This document shows positions 14,643-23,815 of a DNA stretch of 64,000 bases, piece after piece. Origin of the DNA: Prevotellaceae bacterium UBA2852. Lineage in GTDB: Bacteria > Bacteroidota > Bacteroidia > Bacteroidales > Bacteroidaceae. Location of the stretch: the NCBI GenBank assembly GCA_002350855.1, contig DEFM01000015.1:39765-103764 (forward strand), given 5' to 3'. The translations under genes were made by a program, and so were the position numbers. The notes below the pieces were generated by a model, which was given only the letters and a program-made list of their open reading frames with translations, made no database searches and was not told where the DNA came from. The first letter of the stretch is position 1, and the number at the start of each line of letters is the position of its first letter.

Positions 14643-15269
14643 ATGAAGAGAATTTTGTTTTTAGCAATTATGCTGGCGGGAACGCTGAGCGTGAAGGCAC
14701 AGTTTACGAAACTGGACAGGCATCCGGAAATTCCAGTGGAATATGATGCTGTGTTTGTGGATCATGTTCGCAATTTCGTAGGTGGAGTGATTCGCTCCAG
14801 CTATGGTCAGTTCTTCGGACAGATTACTCCTCAGGGTGAACTGACGGGGTATGGTACATTCTATACCGATCGTGACGGAGAGATTGTGGGACAGTTCTAC
14901 AATGGTCAGCTGATTGTAGGAATCAAGCAGGGTAACGACATTGTGAAAGTGGGTACAGAAACTCACTACGCGGTGTATGACCTGCGTACGGCGGAGTTGC
15001 TCTACATCATGAAAGATGGTGAGAAATACCTGCCTGATGCCGACCACAAGGAAGCCTGGAAGTACGGTCAGTTGAAATACGCCAACGGTGGTAAGTATGT
15101 TGGCGAACTCGTGAACGGCAAACGTGATGGCTTTGGCATCTACTACTATGCCGACGGTGATCACTACTTCGGACGCTATAGCGACAACCGCCCAGTAGGC
15201 TATGGTGCTATGTTCAAAACCGACAATTCGGTGGTGATTCAGAAATGGGAGAATAAGAGTGAAGAATAA
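14643..15269 (+). CDS. Secreted MORN-repeat-like protein
   Basis: 208 residues with a signal peptide (MKRILFLAIMLAGTLSVKAQ). The C-terminal half carries two or three MORN-type units (GGKYVGELVNGKRDGFGIYY and GDHYFGRYSDNRPVGYGAM), and a weaker unit appears around GQITPQGELTGYGTFY. MORN repeats form beta-hairpin ladders and often mediate binding. No catalytic motif is seen, and location is periplasmic or cell surface. It lies 60 nt upstream of menA and may be co-transcribed with it. Confidence 0.78.
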   Translation: MKRILFLAIMLAGTLSVKAQFTKLDRHPEIPVEYDAVFVDHVRNFVGGVIRSSYGQFFGQITPQGELTGYGTFYTDRDGEIVGQFYNGQLIVGIKQGNDIVKVGTETHYAVYDLRTAELLYIMKDGEKYLPDADHKEAWKYGQLKYANGGKYVGELVNGKRDGFGIYYYADGDHYFGRYSDNRPVGYGAMFKTDNSVVIQKWENKSEE

Positions 15270-15310
15270 ATGTGAATAGTGAAGTGTTGATAGTGAAGTG
15301 ATAGTACCAG
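15270..15310. repeat. GTGAATAGTGAAGTG repeat ending in GATAGTACC
   Basis: Degenerate GTGAA-type units followed by GTGAAGTGATAGTACC. The same 16-mer ending occurs at 16309-16324 after menA, and GTGATAGTACCGGAG at 55916. Confidence 0.65.
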
Positions 15311-15331
15311 AAAGAGTAATTGTGAATTGAT

Positions 15332-16282
15332 ATGATACAGAATAGTAAAGAGGCATGGATAATGGCAGCACGACCAAAGACGTTGGTGGGTGCTGTGGCA
15401 CCGGTGCTGGTAGGTGGACTGCTTGGCTTCTCTCATCTGGCACCGAGGGTGGCTTCGGCTTCAGCAATAGGATGGTGGATGCAGGCTTTTGCTCCGTTTA
15501 TGCTGTGTATGCTCTTCGCGCTGATTATGCAGATTGACGCTAACTTCATCAATGACTATATTGACTGGAGAAAGGGTAGTGACCGCAGCGACAGACTTGG
15601 ACCGGAACGGGCAATGGCTCAGGGATGGATTACTCCAAACGCTATGCGCCTGGGTATTCTGATTACTACCATTGCTGCCATTCTAATAGGATTGCCTTTA
15701 CTGTTCTTCGGAGGAATGTGGATGATTCTTGTAGCGGTGTTGTGCATAGTTGCCTGCTTCCTCTATTCCACATTCATGTCATACAAGGGATGGGGTGACG
15801 CCCTTGTGATTGTGTTCTTCGGAATCGTACCAGTGGTGTTCACTTACTGGTGCGTGGTGAAAGGCAGTTGGGAAGCCGCATTGAATGTTAGTGTTATTAA
15901 TCAAACAGCGATTATTTTCAAATTGCAGCAGGCTATGTTGCTGGGAATAGCAATGGGATTGGTGACTGACTGTTTGCTGATGGTGAATAATTACCGCGAT
16001 GTGGAGCAGGACAGGGTGAGCGGCAAACAAACTCTGGTAGTGAGATTTGGTGAGAAAATAGCCCTGCAACTTTATCTATGGGCAGGAGTGGTGGCTGTAG
16101 TGCTGGTGCTGCTGGTCAGCTGGAAAAGTGCTGTGCTGCTACTTGCGTACTTGGTTCTGCATCTTATAACTGCATACAAGATGAGCCGTCGCAAAGGACG
16201 CGACCTTAATAGCGTGCTCGGAATGACTGCACGCAATATAATCATCTTCGGAGCTTGTACTGCTTTAGGCTTGATGATATAA
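15332..16282 (+). CDS. menA: 1,4-dihydroxy-2-naphthoate polyprenyltransferase
   Basis: Inner-membrane UbiA-family enzyme that attaches the polyprenyl tail to DHNA in menaquinone synthesis. The two Mg/diphosphate motifs are present: NFINDYIDWRKGSD (NDxxDxxxD) near residue 73 and NNYRDVEQDRVSGK (DxxxD) near residue 217. The N-terminal WIMAARPKTL motif is also present. Eight or nine hydrophobic helices are visible, and 316 residues is the usual size. The start at 15332 is preferred; a second ATG at 15362 would still keep ARPKTL. No other men genes are in the window. Confidence 0.93.
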   Translation: MIQNSKEAWIMAARPKTLVGAVAPVLVGGLLGFSHLAPRVASASAIGWWMQAFAPFMLCMLFALIMQIDANFINDYIDWRKGSDRSDRLGPERAMAQGWITPNAMRLGILITTIAAILIGLPLLFFGGMWMILVAVLCIVACFLYSTFMSYKGWGDALVIVFFGIVPVVFTYWCVVKGSWEAALNVSVINQTAIIFKLQQAMLLGIAMGLVTDCLLMVNNYRDVEQDRVSGKQTLVVRFGEKIALQLYLWAGVVAVVLVLLVSWKSAVLLLAYLVLHLITAYKMSRRKGRDLNSVLGMTARNIIIFGACTALGLMI

Positions 16283-16283
16283 G

Positions 16284-16326
16284 TGTGAAGCGTGAAGAGT
16301 TAGTTGTGAAGTGATAGTACCGGGAA
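16284..16326. repeat. GTGAAGCGTGAAGAG repeat ending in GATAGTACC
   Basis: Same family as 15270-15310, with the shared 16-mer GTGAAGTGATAGTACC at 16309-16324. It lies between the convergent ends of menA and ispF. Confidence 0.65.
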
Positions 16327-16336
16327 ATGATTTTAA

Positions 16337-16825
16337 CTATTCACCTGAATAGTTAATCAGGGCGACAGCATAGGCGCTGATTCCTTCCTCACGTCCGGTG
16401 AAGCCAAGATGCTCTGTGGTTGTAGCCTTGATGCTGACGCAGTCAACATCTATACCCATAACTTTGGCGAGTGTCTGCTGCATGGCAGGGATGTGAGGAT
16501 TAAGCTTAGGCTGCTGGGCGCAGATTGTGGCGTCGATATTGCCGACTTTGTAACCTTTTGTGGCAATAAGATCTATCACCCGTGATAACAAAATCTTGCT
16601 GTCGATTCCGGCATACTCTCCAGCAGTATCGGGAAAATGATATCCTATGTCTCGCATATTGGCTGCACCAAGCAATGCGTCGCAGATGGCATGTATAAGC
16701 ACATCTGCATCGCTGTGGCCAAGCAATCCATGTGTGTGGGGAATAAGAACACCTCCCAGCCACAACTGTCTGTCTGCTACGAGCTGATGCACGTCGTAGC
16801 CCATACCTATGCGAAAAGGAACCAT
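16337..16825 (-). CDS. ispF: 2-C-methyl-D-erythritol 2,4-cyclodiphosphate synthase
   Basis: MEP-pathway enzyme that cyclises CDP-methylerythritol phosphate, giving isoprenoids for menaquinone and undecaprenyl phosphate. The zinc ligands are visible in MGYDVHQL (Asp, His) and LLGHSDADVLIHAICDALLGA (His). DIGYHFPDT and IKATTTEHLGFTGREEG complete the family pattern. 162 residues is normal. It is the last gene of the porU-porV-ispF run, 60 nt after porV. My recollection is that this order also occurs in Porphyromonas. dxr lies further up the same strand at 24.9 kb. Confidence 0.96.
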   Translation of the reverse strand: MVPFRIGMGYDVHQLVADRQLWLGGVLIPHTHGLLGHSDADVLIHAICDALLGAANMRDIGYHFPDTAGEYAGIDSKILLSRVIDLIATKGYKVGNIDATICAQQPKLNPHIPAMQQTLAKVMGIDVDCVSIKATTTEHLGFTGREEGISAYAVALINYSGE

Positions 16826-16860
16826 ATCTAATTCATAATTAAAAAATTCATAATTAATAA

Positions 16861-16881
16861 TTCTGCGAAAAAACCGCAGAA
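16861..16881. repeat. TTCTGCG...ACCGCAGAA palindrome
   Basis: TTCTGCG-AAAAA-ACCGCAGAA, matching 14580-14600 and 30309-30328. It sits between porV and ispF, after two ATTCATAATTA units. Confidence 0.7.
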
Positions 16882-16885
16882 CACT

Positions 16886-18094
16886 CTACCTTCTCCTTCC
16901 CAGCAGGTCGCTGATGCCGTCCATGTCGAAGGCGAGAGTGAAACGAAGGGTCTGGTCAAGAGGGTTGCTCTGGGATGCGGAAATCACATAACCAGCATCT
17001 ATGGAGAATACATTCATCTTGAAACCAGCACCAACGGTGTAGTATTTACGGTTACCCTTGTTGGGATGTTCGTAGTGATAACCAGCGCGAAGGAAGAATT
17101 TGTTGTTGTAGCTGTACTCTATACCTGCACTCCAGGAGATTTCCTGAAGCTCTTCCTTGAATCCGCCTGGTGCATCGTGGAAAGACTTGAAGATACCGCT
17201 GATAGGTGAAACGTTGTAGTAGCCTTCATCCATGAGCCAGGATGTATAGCCGCTATAGTCATCACTCTCAGCTCCAGTCTCTTCGATATACTGCTCCATG
17301 GTTGGGCGGGTGGGGACGAGGAGTTTGTTGGCATCGGCAGAGAATGTAATGGTGTTGTATTCATCAATAGGTACCATGAGAGAAGCACCAAGACGCAGGT
17401 TTGTAGGGAGGAACTCACTTGTGTTACCCTCATCGTAGGAAATCTTTGAACCTATATTTGAGATATTCAAACCCCAACCCATCTGACATTCGCGCTGACC
17501 TATATTAAGGTAGCCGTTATGGTAGAGAGCCATGTCGGCTGCAAAAGCAGAACCTGGAGTTGTCTCGTCATCCTGCTTGTAAGCAAGGTCGCTATAGATG
17601 AATCGGAGAGCTACAGCTGCAGAGAAATTTTCGGAAAGCATGCGTGAGTAAGCAAGGTCGACAGACAATTCGTAGGGCTTGATGATATCGGCATTGCTAT
17701 AGTCGCCACTTTCTGAATATGCCATAACCTCACCAAGAGAGAAATAGCGCAAAGAACCTGATAATGCATCATAGTCACCTATGCGGTAATAACCTGTGAG
17801 GTTGGCGAGGTCGATGTCGTTGACGAGCTGGCGCAGCCAAGGTGTGTAGTTCACAGCTACTCCTCCACGGCTGATACAGAAAGGATACTTTGCAGGGTTC
17901 CAGTACTGTGAGTTGACATCAGGGTCGGTAGCAGCACCTACATCACCCATTGCACCGGCACGTGCATCGGGAGCGATGGCAAGCGAAGTCACACCGTAGT
18001 AGACAGGGTTGAGCTGATTCTTCACGTCCTGTGCGTTGGCAACGCTGACGCAAGAGATTATTATTACAGAAAGTGTTTGTCGAAATAGTTTCAT
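16886..18094 (-). CDS. porV: Type IX secretion system outer-membrane protein PorV
   Basis: FadL-like beta-barrel that shuttles T9SS cargo to the surface attachment complex with PorU. A signal peptide (MKLFRQTLSVIIISCVSVANAQ) is followed by the family start NPVYYGVTSLAIAPDARAGAMGDVGAATDPDVNSQYWNPAK, split over residues 29-70. Strand pairs such as FFLRAGYHYEHPNKGNRKYYTVGAGFKM and a C-terminal QTLRFTLAFD strand follow. 402 residues is normal for PorV/LptO. It lies 65 nt downstream of porU, the order seen in Porphyromonas. Confidence 0.93.
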   Translation of the reverse strand: MKLFRQTLSVIIISCVSVANAQDVKNQLNPVYYGVTSLAIAPDARAGAMGDVGAATDPDVNSQYWNPAKYPFCISRGGVAVNYTPWLRQLVNDIDLANLTGYYRIGDYDALSGSLRYFSLGEVMAYSESGDYSNADIIKPYELSVDLAYSRMLSENFSAAVALRFIYSDLAYKQDDETTPGSAFAADMALYHNGYLNIGQRECQMGWGLNISNIGSKISYDEGNTSEFLPTNLRLGASLMVPIDEYNTITFSADANKLLVPTRPTMEQYIEETGAESDDYSGYTSWLMDEGYYNVSPISGIFKSFHDAPGGFKEELQEISWSAGIEYSYNNKFFLRAGYHYEHPNKGNRKYYTVGAGFKMNVFSIDAGYVISASQSNPLDQTLRFTLAFDMDGISDLLGRRR

Positions 18095-18159
18095 AATTCT
18101 TTATTTATCTGTACGTATGATTGTTGTACACTAATAAGAAAAACGTACAGACAGCAGGT

Positions 18160-21100
18160 TTATTGTGCCTTGGAACTGAGAATAACGAACTTTAACGCCT
18201 TAGATACAGTTTTACCTCCCTCGCAACCGATTTTTGCATTAAGAATATATACTCCAGGAGGAAGGTGAGAGTCCATCTCATTGAAATTGCGAGAAAGTGT
18301 ATATGAAGCCGATGAACTGAATCCGCTCTCTGAGGTTTCATAGACTTTGTGCCCGGCTACGCTATAGACAGCCACGTTTACGGAAATGTTTGTCTGAGGA
18401 CGGTCGTTCTCTATGGTAAGCGTGATTTGATTGTAGGCCGGTGAGGTTACGGTCATATCGAATATCTCTGGTTGCTGTCCCTGATTTACGAAGAAATCTA
18501 TAGTCTTCTGAGAAGCATTGTTTAAAGCATCGAAAGCGCGGATAGACATTGTATGGTGTCCGTCGCTTAGTTCCGGAATACTGAATGCGACGCTACCGCT
18601 TCGGTAGTCACCGATGGTAGGACTGAAAAATGCATTGAGTGAATAGGTCTGTGCCTCGTCGTTGTCGATTACCACAGATATGTCGTGACCAATGCCGCTA
18701 CCAGTCATGTTGATTCCGCTCTCGTCCTGGAATGTGGCAATAAGCAGTGGTGTCTCGTTGACCACGTCTCCCTCTTTGAAGTGCTCGGTGTTGAGATAGG
18801 CTGTGATGACCGGACCTTCAGTGTCGTTCTTAAGTGTTGGCGATGTGCCATTGATAAGGAAATTGTCGAATCGTCCGTTCACCTCATTGCTGTGAGAATC
18901 ATTGGCGGCATAGAGGGATACAAGTCCTGACTGCCCACTGTAGTTGTTATCGAGAGGCATAGGGAAAACGAACTTGAACTTGCCTTGGCGTACGGAGTCG
19001 GCACAAGTATAGAGTGTGCGCAGACGGTCTGTGAACTGATAAGGAGTCTCGATGGTGTTGCCGTTGGTCTCACCATAGGGATTGTTCTTGCAGACAACAA
19101 TCTCTTCGTTATCGAAAATCACAGGAGAAATAACTCCGTTGAATTCTGTGTCGATAGTTCCATCCTCACCTACGATATGTCCCTCAATAGTCACAGTCTC
19201 ACCAGCTGCTATTGTCATAGGAGAACCTGGTGCATAGGTTGAGTTGATGAGGTCAATCTCTATGCCTGGAGTTGGAGTGGCAAGAGTGATTGCCGGATCG
19301 CCGAGAAGCACGAAGTGTGCCTTGTTGACGTTGTAGGTAGAATTGTTGTATGTGTCGATGTAGTTGCACTTAGCGTCAGCCAGAGCTTCACCGAGGGTGT
19401 ATCGCGTGCCGTCGGACTTATTGCCGAGAGCACGAATCATGAATCGCCAGTTGATGGCAGAGTTTGGTGCAGGGTAAACGGTGCGAGATGTGGAAATAAT
19501 ACCCATTGCCGCTCCCTTGGGATTGAGGAGAGCCGTTTCACCGATATTGCTCTGGTTCATGTCGAACGGAGCCACATCGCATGATGCTGTAACCCATAGT
19601 GGCAGACGAGGCGAAGACCAGTTTGCAAAATCGCTGGAACGGAGAATCTGTTCGTGTGAGAGGCAATAAGCAGCTCCGTGTCCAGTATAGTTCATCACCA
19701 AAGCTCCTTCCTGCATGATTCGGTTTATGTCGTTGTATGCGCCAGGGTAGGAGTTACCTGTAGAAGAGCGTTCACGGGTGTAGGTGTCCAAATATACTCG
19801 CTGTATGTGGATGTTGGGGTAGAGTGGTGAGATGCGTCCGATGAGAGTGTCGCCATCCTCCATGTGCTGGTTGTTGTTGCCGTCGTCGCAGAGCACAGCT
19901 ATAGTGTTCTTCCAAGCTCCCACCTGCTCGTTGTTGATGTATGTGATGAGTTTGTCGACAACATCCTTTGCTTCTGAAGTTGTGGTAACAGGAATACGTC
20001 CTACACCAATAAGCGGTTTGGCACGAAGTACGTCTGCTGAAGCATTGTCGGCAACAAGAGTGAAGTATTCCTCAAGCACGAAACTGTTGGTGTGGCTCAG
20101 AGAATTGTCGCCTTCGTAGCAGAGCAGGTAATTCTCTGGTTTATATCCTGACATTGCAGAAGTAATCATGCGGTTGTCCCATACACAGTCACCAAAGAGA
20201 AGAAGGTTCTTAGGACGTGATGCAGCGTCAACAGCCCTGTCGTAGAGCATCTTCATGAAGCGGCGAATTGCAGTGGCATCGGGTGTGCCAGATGAGAATT
20301 CATTATAAATCTTGTCGGCAGAAACAACGACGCATGTCATGTTTTCGGCAACTTTGTGAGCATCAGCCAGACGTTGTGCCTGTTGTGTGAGATGACCGTT
20401 TGCAGGTACAACAATGACTAAATCGATGCCACTGAGTGAGTGCAAATCCTGATTAGCTATCGAACCTACTACATGTGGGCTTGGGAAAGTCGCGGAAGGA
20501 TTGAAGGCCACGAACTCTTCACTGTTCCAGCTTTCAGCATCGCTACTGAAAGGGAAATCCCATGCCCCTGTAGAAGAATTATATGTACCGTTCAATTCCT
20601 CATAGCCAGTTGCAGAGTTAACATGCAGCACTGCGGTCTCTTCACTTCCTCCTGACAGACGGAATAAAACGTCACCTTTCTGTTTGGGACGGAAAAGCAA
20701 CTCCTGTGAAGAAAGACGCAACTGGCGTTCATAGGAAGCACGCAAATAGTCAAGGCGTCCGGAAATACCAGAAGTACGATTGTGTTGTAATCTTATGGTG
20801 TTGGACTCCTTGCTGAAACGTTTGCTTACGGTATAGGTCCTTGATGTGAGCCTGCCATATTCATAGCTGCTGAGAGCTGTGAAGGAGATTGTGCCGAGAG
20901 TGGAGTCGTTCATCGTGACGCCAAGCTGTGAACTCGACGAACCTGCAGCGCAGAACTGGACTGTCAAATCAATTCCTCTATCGGCAACGATGTCAGGTGT
21001 CTGCAGGGTGTAGCTCTTTGTATTACCTGTAGCAAAGTCATAGCTGTCGAAGAATACTCGTCCGGAGTTGATGAAACTGTATGCGTCGTTCTCAATCAGA

Positions 21101-21603
21101 GCATGTTCGGGAAAAGAAGTGAGCACTGCGGCATCCGAACCTACATTGTATGCGTACTTCTCCAGTTCGATTGGCTCTGAAGATGCGTTCTCCGTAAGAA
21201 AATAATATGTGTAAGTAGAATAAGGATTGTTGAAGTGTGTGTAGCGAAGTGAACCCGAATTGGTTGTGCTGAGTGTCCATCGTGTCTGTCCACGTCCATA
21301 GAACAGAACTTTGGAATCTGTGCGGTAGAGAGGCAGTTCCACCAAGTCATCATCGATATTTTCTATGCCTGACTCTGGCAGCACTTCCAGATTCAATCCA
21401 TAAAGCCTGACTTTAGCAGGATTGGAGAATCCCATGCTTCGCAAAGAACTGTTGGTAATCTGATACATTCCAGCTTTCTCAACCCTAATTTTCACCCATT
21501 TGCCCTCCGCAAGAACAGAGTGCTCAGCATAGCGTTCGCTTGTCTGTGCCGTAGCATAAACAAACGAAAGAATGAATAATATGGATTGTATAAGGCGGAA
21601 CAT
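18160..21603 (-). CDS. porU: Type IX secretion system sortase PorU
   Basis: Surface gingipain-like (C25) peptidase that removes the C-terminal signal of T9SS cargo and links cargo to A-LPS. It has a signal peptide (residues 1-19), then an N-terminal beta region (HSVLAEGKWVKIRVEKAGMY). The C25 catalytic pair is His642 in MNYTGHG and Cys675 in TASCDV. The C terminus (PGVYILNAKIGCEGGKTVSKALKF) is itself a T9SS CTD. 1147 residues is typical. No other T9SS structural gene and no clear CTD cargo is present in the window. Confidence 0.94.
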   Translation of the reverse strand: MFRLIQSILFILSFVYATAQTSERYAEHSVLAEGKWVKIRVEKAGMYQITNSSLRSMGFSNPAKVRLYGLNLEVLPESGIENIDDDLVELPLYRTDSKVLFYGRGQTRWTLSTTNSGSLRYTHFNNPYSTYTYYFLTENASSEPIELEKYAYNVGSDAAVLTSFPEHALIENDAYSFINSGRVFFDSYDFATGNTKSYTLQTPDIVADRGIDLTVQFCAAGSSSSQLGVTMNDSTLGTISFTALSSYEYGRLTSRTYTVSKRFSKESNTIRLQHNRTSGISGRLDYLRASYERQLRLSSQELLFRPKQKGDVLFRLSGGSEETAVLHVNSATGYEELNGTYNSSTGAWDFPFSSDAESWNSEEFVAFNPSATFPSPHVVGSIANQDLHSLSGIDLVIVVPANGHLTQQAQRLADAHKVAENMTCVVVSADKIYNEFSSGTPDATAIRRFMKMLYDRAVDAASRPKNLLLFGDCVWDNRMITSAMSGYKPENYLLCYEGDNSLSHTNSFVLEEYFTLVADNASADVLRAKPLIGVGRIPVTTTSEAKDVVDKLITYINNEQVGAWKNTIAVLCDDGNNNQHMEDGDTLIGRISPLYPNIHIQRVYLDTYTRERSSTGNSYPGAYNDINRIMQEGALVMNYTGHGAAYCLSHEQILRSSDFANWSSPRLPLWVTASCDVAPFDMNQSNIGETALLNPKGAAMGIISTSRTVYPAPNSAINWRFMIRALGNKSDGTRYTLGEALADAKCNYIDTYNNSTYNVNKAHFVLLGDPAITLATPTPGIEIDLINSTYAPGSPMTIAAGETVTIEGHIVGEDGTIDTEFNGVISPVIFDNEEIVVCKNNPYGETNGNTIETPYQFTDRLRTLYTCADSVRQGKFKFVFPMPLDNNYSGQSGLVSLYAANDSHSNEVNGRFDNFLINGTSPTLKNDTEGPVITAYLNTEHFKEGDVVNETPLLIATFQDESGINMTGSGIGHDISVVIDNDEAQTYSLNAFFSPTIGDYRSGSVAFSIPELSDGHHTMSIRAFDALNNASQKTIDFFVNQGQQPEIFDMTVTSPAYNQITLTIENDRPQTNISVNVAVYSVAGHKVYETSESGFSSSASYTLSRNFNEMDSHLPPGVYILNAKIGCEGGKTVSKALKFVILSSKAQ

Positions 21604-21606
21604 GAG

Positions 21607-21692
21607 AGTAAAAAGTGAAGAGTGAAGAATGAAGAGTGAAAAATTGCCATCCGAATGGTACTCCTCTCTTATAGGGAGGGGCTGGGGGTAGG
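21607..21692. repeat. Repeat cluster: GTGAAGA units plus REP-like copy 7
   Basis: 21607-21644 has GTGAAGAGTGAAGAATGAAG-type units. 21645-21692 is a REP-like copy with CCATCCGAATGG and CTCCTC...GGGAGGGG followed by TGGGGGTAGGC. It fills the gap between the FAH-family gene and porU. Confidence 0.75.
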
Positions 21693-21697
21693 CTTTA

Positions 21698-22333
21698 TTA
21701 CTTTATTTTAAGTTTCAAGAGCTGTTGATCCTCAAGGTAGGCTTCGAGGGTTTGACCTTCACTCACAGGACCTACTCCTGCTGGAGTTCCTGTGAAAATC
21801 AGGTCACCCATCTTCAAAGTGAAGAATCTGCTACAGTAACTTACTATCTTGTCTACCGTATGAATCATGTCGGAGGTACATCCCTGCTGAACAGTGTTTC
21901 CGTCGATGTCAAGACGAAGATGCAGATTCTGGATCTCGGGCAGAGTGTCCTTTTTGACAAAACGTCCGATGGCTGCACTTTGGTCGAATCCCTTGCAGAT
22001 ATCCCAGGGTAATCCTTTGGCAATGAGCTGCTGCTGCAGGTCTCGAGCCGTGAAGTCAATACCCACCGTCACTTCGCTGTAGTATCTGTGGGCAAAGCGT
22101 TCTGATATGTCTTTTCCGAGTCGGTCAATACGAACTATGAGTTCGGTTTCGTAGTCGAATCGCTCTGCAAAATCAGGCACGAAGAACGGCTTTCCCTTCA
22201 GAATTACTGCGGATTCCGGTTTGGAGAATATCACAGGTTCTGTATTTAATAACGTAGTATCCTTTACATTATTGCCTGCAGACATTTCCTGATTGTGGGC
22301 GGCATAGTTCATGCCTATGCAGAGTATTTTCAT
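21698..22333 (-). CDS. Fumarylacetoacetate hydrolase family protein
   Basis: 211-residue cytoplasmic FAH-fold protein, likely an acylpyruvate hydrolase or a related isomerase/decarboxylase. It begins ILCIGMNYAAHNQE; the metal-binding glutamates are in RFDYETELIVRI (ExE) and the Asp in KGFDQSAAIG. The end is GDLIFTGTPAGVGPVSEGQTLEA, the standard family C terminus. The ATG overlaps the rseP stop codon by 4 nt (ATGA), so the two are translated together. The substrate cannot be told from the sequence. Confidence 0.9.
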   Translation of the reverse strand: MKILCIGMNYAAHNQEMSAGNNVKDTTLLNTEPVIFSKPESAVILKGKPFFVPDFAERFDYETELIVRIDRLGKDISERFAHRYYSEVTVGIDFTARDLQQQLIAKGLPWDICKGFDQSAAIGRFVKKDTLPEIQNLHLRLDIDGNTVQQGCTSDMIHTVDKIVSYCSRFFTLKMGDLIFTGTPAGVGPVSEGQTLEAYLEDQQLLKLKIK

Positions 22334-23745
22334 ATTCCGAACAGCCTTAGAATATCGTTGAGATTAGCGTAAATCAAAAGTGCGAAGAGAAGGAACATTC
22401 CCACATACTGCGCTTTTTCCATGAATTTGTCGCTCGGTTTGCGACGTGTAATTATCTCATAGATGGTGAAGAGCGCATGTCCTCCGTCAAGTGCAGGTAT
22501 AGGCAGGAGGTTCATGATTCCGAGAATAATTGACAAGAACGCTGTGAGAAGCCAGAAACGTTCCCAATCCCACATTGATGGGAAGATATTGCCGATTGCG
22601 ATGAATCCGCCAACTGAACGTGCACCTTTCTTTGTGAACAGATATTTGAGGTCATTGACATAACCTGTGAGCTTATCCCATCCATAACTAACACCGGCTG
22701 GGAAAGACTCCCAAAAACCATAGTCAATATGAGTGATTTTGTAATCAGGACTCTTGTTGGTGAATCCTAACAGGAATTCCTGGCTAAGAACGGCCTCCTT
22801 GGTGTAAACGCTGTCATCACGAGTAAAAGTCAATTGAACGGTGCGAGCTACGAGGCTGTCGTGAGCGGTTGACTCTTCGTTGACACTTTTTCTGAGGTCA
22901 TCCAAAGCAAATGACAAATCGTTGAAATCCTGTAGCTCAGTCTCGTTGATGGCTGTGATGACATCTCCTTTCTCCAAACCTGCCTTCTGAGCCGCAGACC
23001 CTGGCATTACAGAGTCAACACCCATAGGCATGAGTATAGAGGCATATTGAGGCTGCTCTATCATGTCAAGCAGATTCATCTCACCGGAGAGAGAAACATC
23101 AACAGACTTGCCGTTGCGCTGAACATGAGCAACCTTGGCATTCGACAGAGTACGCAGACATTCTGTATTCCACGAATCAAATGTCTCGTCGTCTGCACCA
23201 ATAATGATATCTCCATCCTGGAATCCGTCAGCCTTTGCCTGCTGGTTGAATTTCATACCGTAAGTCATGTCAGTAGACTTGACATAATCCATGCCGGCGG
23301 CATAGATAACCATAGCATAAATAAAGAATGCCACGATGAAATTCATGATAATACCGCCGAGCATGATAAGCAGACGCTGCCAAGCGGGTTTGGTACGGAA
23401 CTCCCATGGCTGAGCCGGTTGTTTCATCTGCTCAAGATCCATGGATTCGTCAATCATACCTGATATCTTAACATATCCTCCAAGAGGAATCCATCCTATA
23501 CCATATTCTGTGCCGTCGTATTCATTCTCTCCATTTTCTTTCTTTACAATTGGCTTCTTCTTGCGAAGCTTGCGAAACCATTTGTCGTATGTGCTGAAGA
23601 GATGAAATTTGTAATCGAAGAAAAGATAGAACTTCTCCACACGAGTCTTGAAGAGTTTGGCAAACAGGAAGTGTCCGCCTTCGTGAAGAATGATGAGTAA
23701 AGCGAGTGCTATTATCAGTTGTGCTGCTTTTACAATAATTTCCAT
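22330..23745 (-). CDS. rseP: Site-2 zinc metalloprotease RseP
   Basis: Inner-membrane intramembrane protease that cuts membrane-bound regulators. The zinc motif HEGGH is at residues 21-25 in the first membrane helix, and the third ligand motif NLLPIPALDGGHALF is near residue 410. One clear PDZ-like domain (MPGSAAQKAGLEKGDVITAINE) and a second degenerate one lie between. Four membrane helices are visible. At 471 residues it is slightly longer than the E. coli protein. It is part of the run murA-rimM-dxr-rseP. Confidence 0.95.
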   Translation of the reverse strand: MEIIVKAAQLIIALALLIILHEGGHFLFAKLFKTRVEKFYLFFDYKFHLFSTYDKWFRKLRKKKPIVKKENGENEYDGTEYGIGWIPLGGYVKISGMIDESMDLEQMKQPAQPWEFRTKPAWQRLLIMLGGIIMNFIVAFFIYAMVIYAAGMDYVKSTDMTYGMKFNQQAKADGFQDGDIIIGADDETFDSWNTECLRTLSNAKVAHVQRNGKSVDVSLSGEMNLLDMIEQPQYASILMPMGVDSVMPGSAAQKAGLEKGDVITAINETELQDFNDLSFALDDLRKSVNEESTAHDSLVARTVQLTFTRDDSVYTKEAVLSQEFLLGFTNKSPDYKITHIDYGFWESFPAGVSYGWDKLTGYVNDLKYLFTKKGARSVGGFIAIGNIFPSMWDWERFWLLTAFLSIILGIMNLLPIPALDGGHALFTIYEIITRRKPSDKFMEKAQYVGMFLLFALLIYANLNDILRLFGI

Positions 23746-23752
23746 TTATGTG

Positions 23753-23815
23753 TTGAGTTTTTGAGTTCTTGAGTTTTTGAGTTCTTAAGTTTTTGAGTTC
23801 TTAAGTTTTTGAGTT
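23753..23815. repeat. Tandem GAGTTTTT / GAGTTCTT units
   Basis: About six alternating 10-11-bp units (TTTTTGAGTTCTTAAG type) fill the rseP-dxr gap and run into the dxr stop codon. Same family, opposite strand, as 14601-14637 and 55931-55985. Confidence 0.75.
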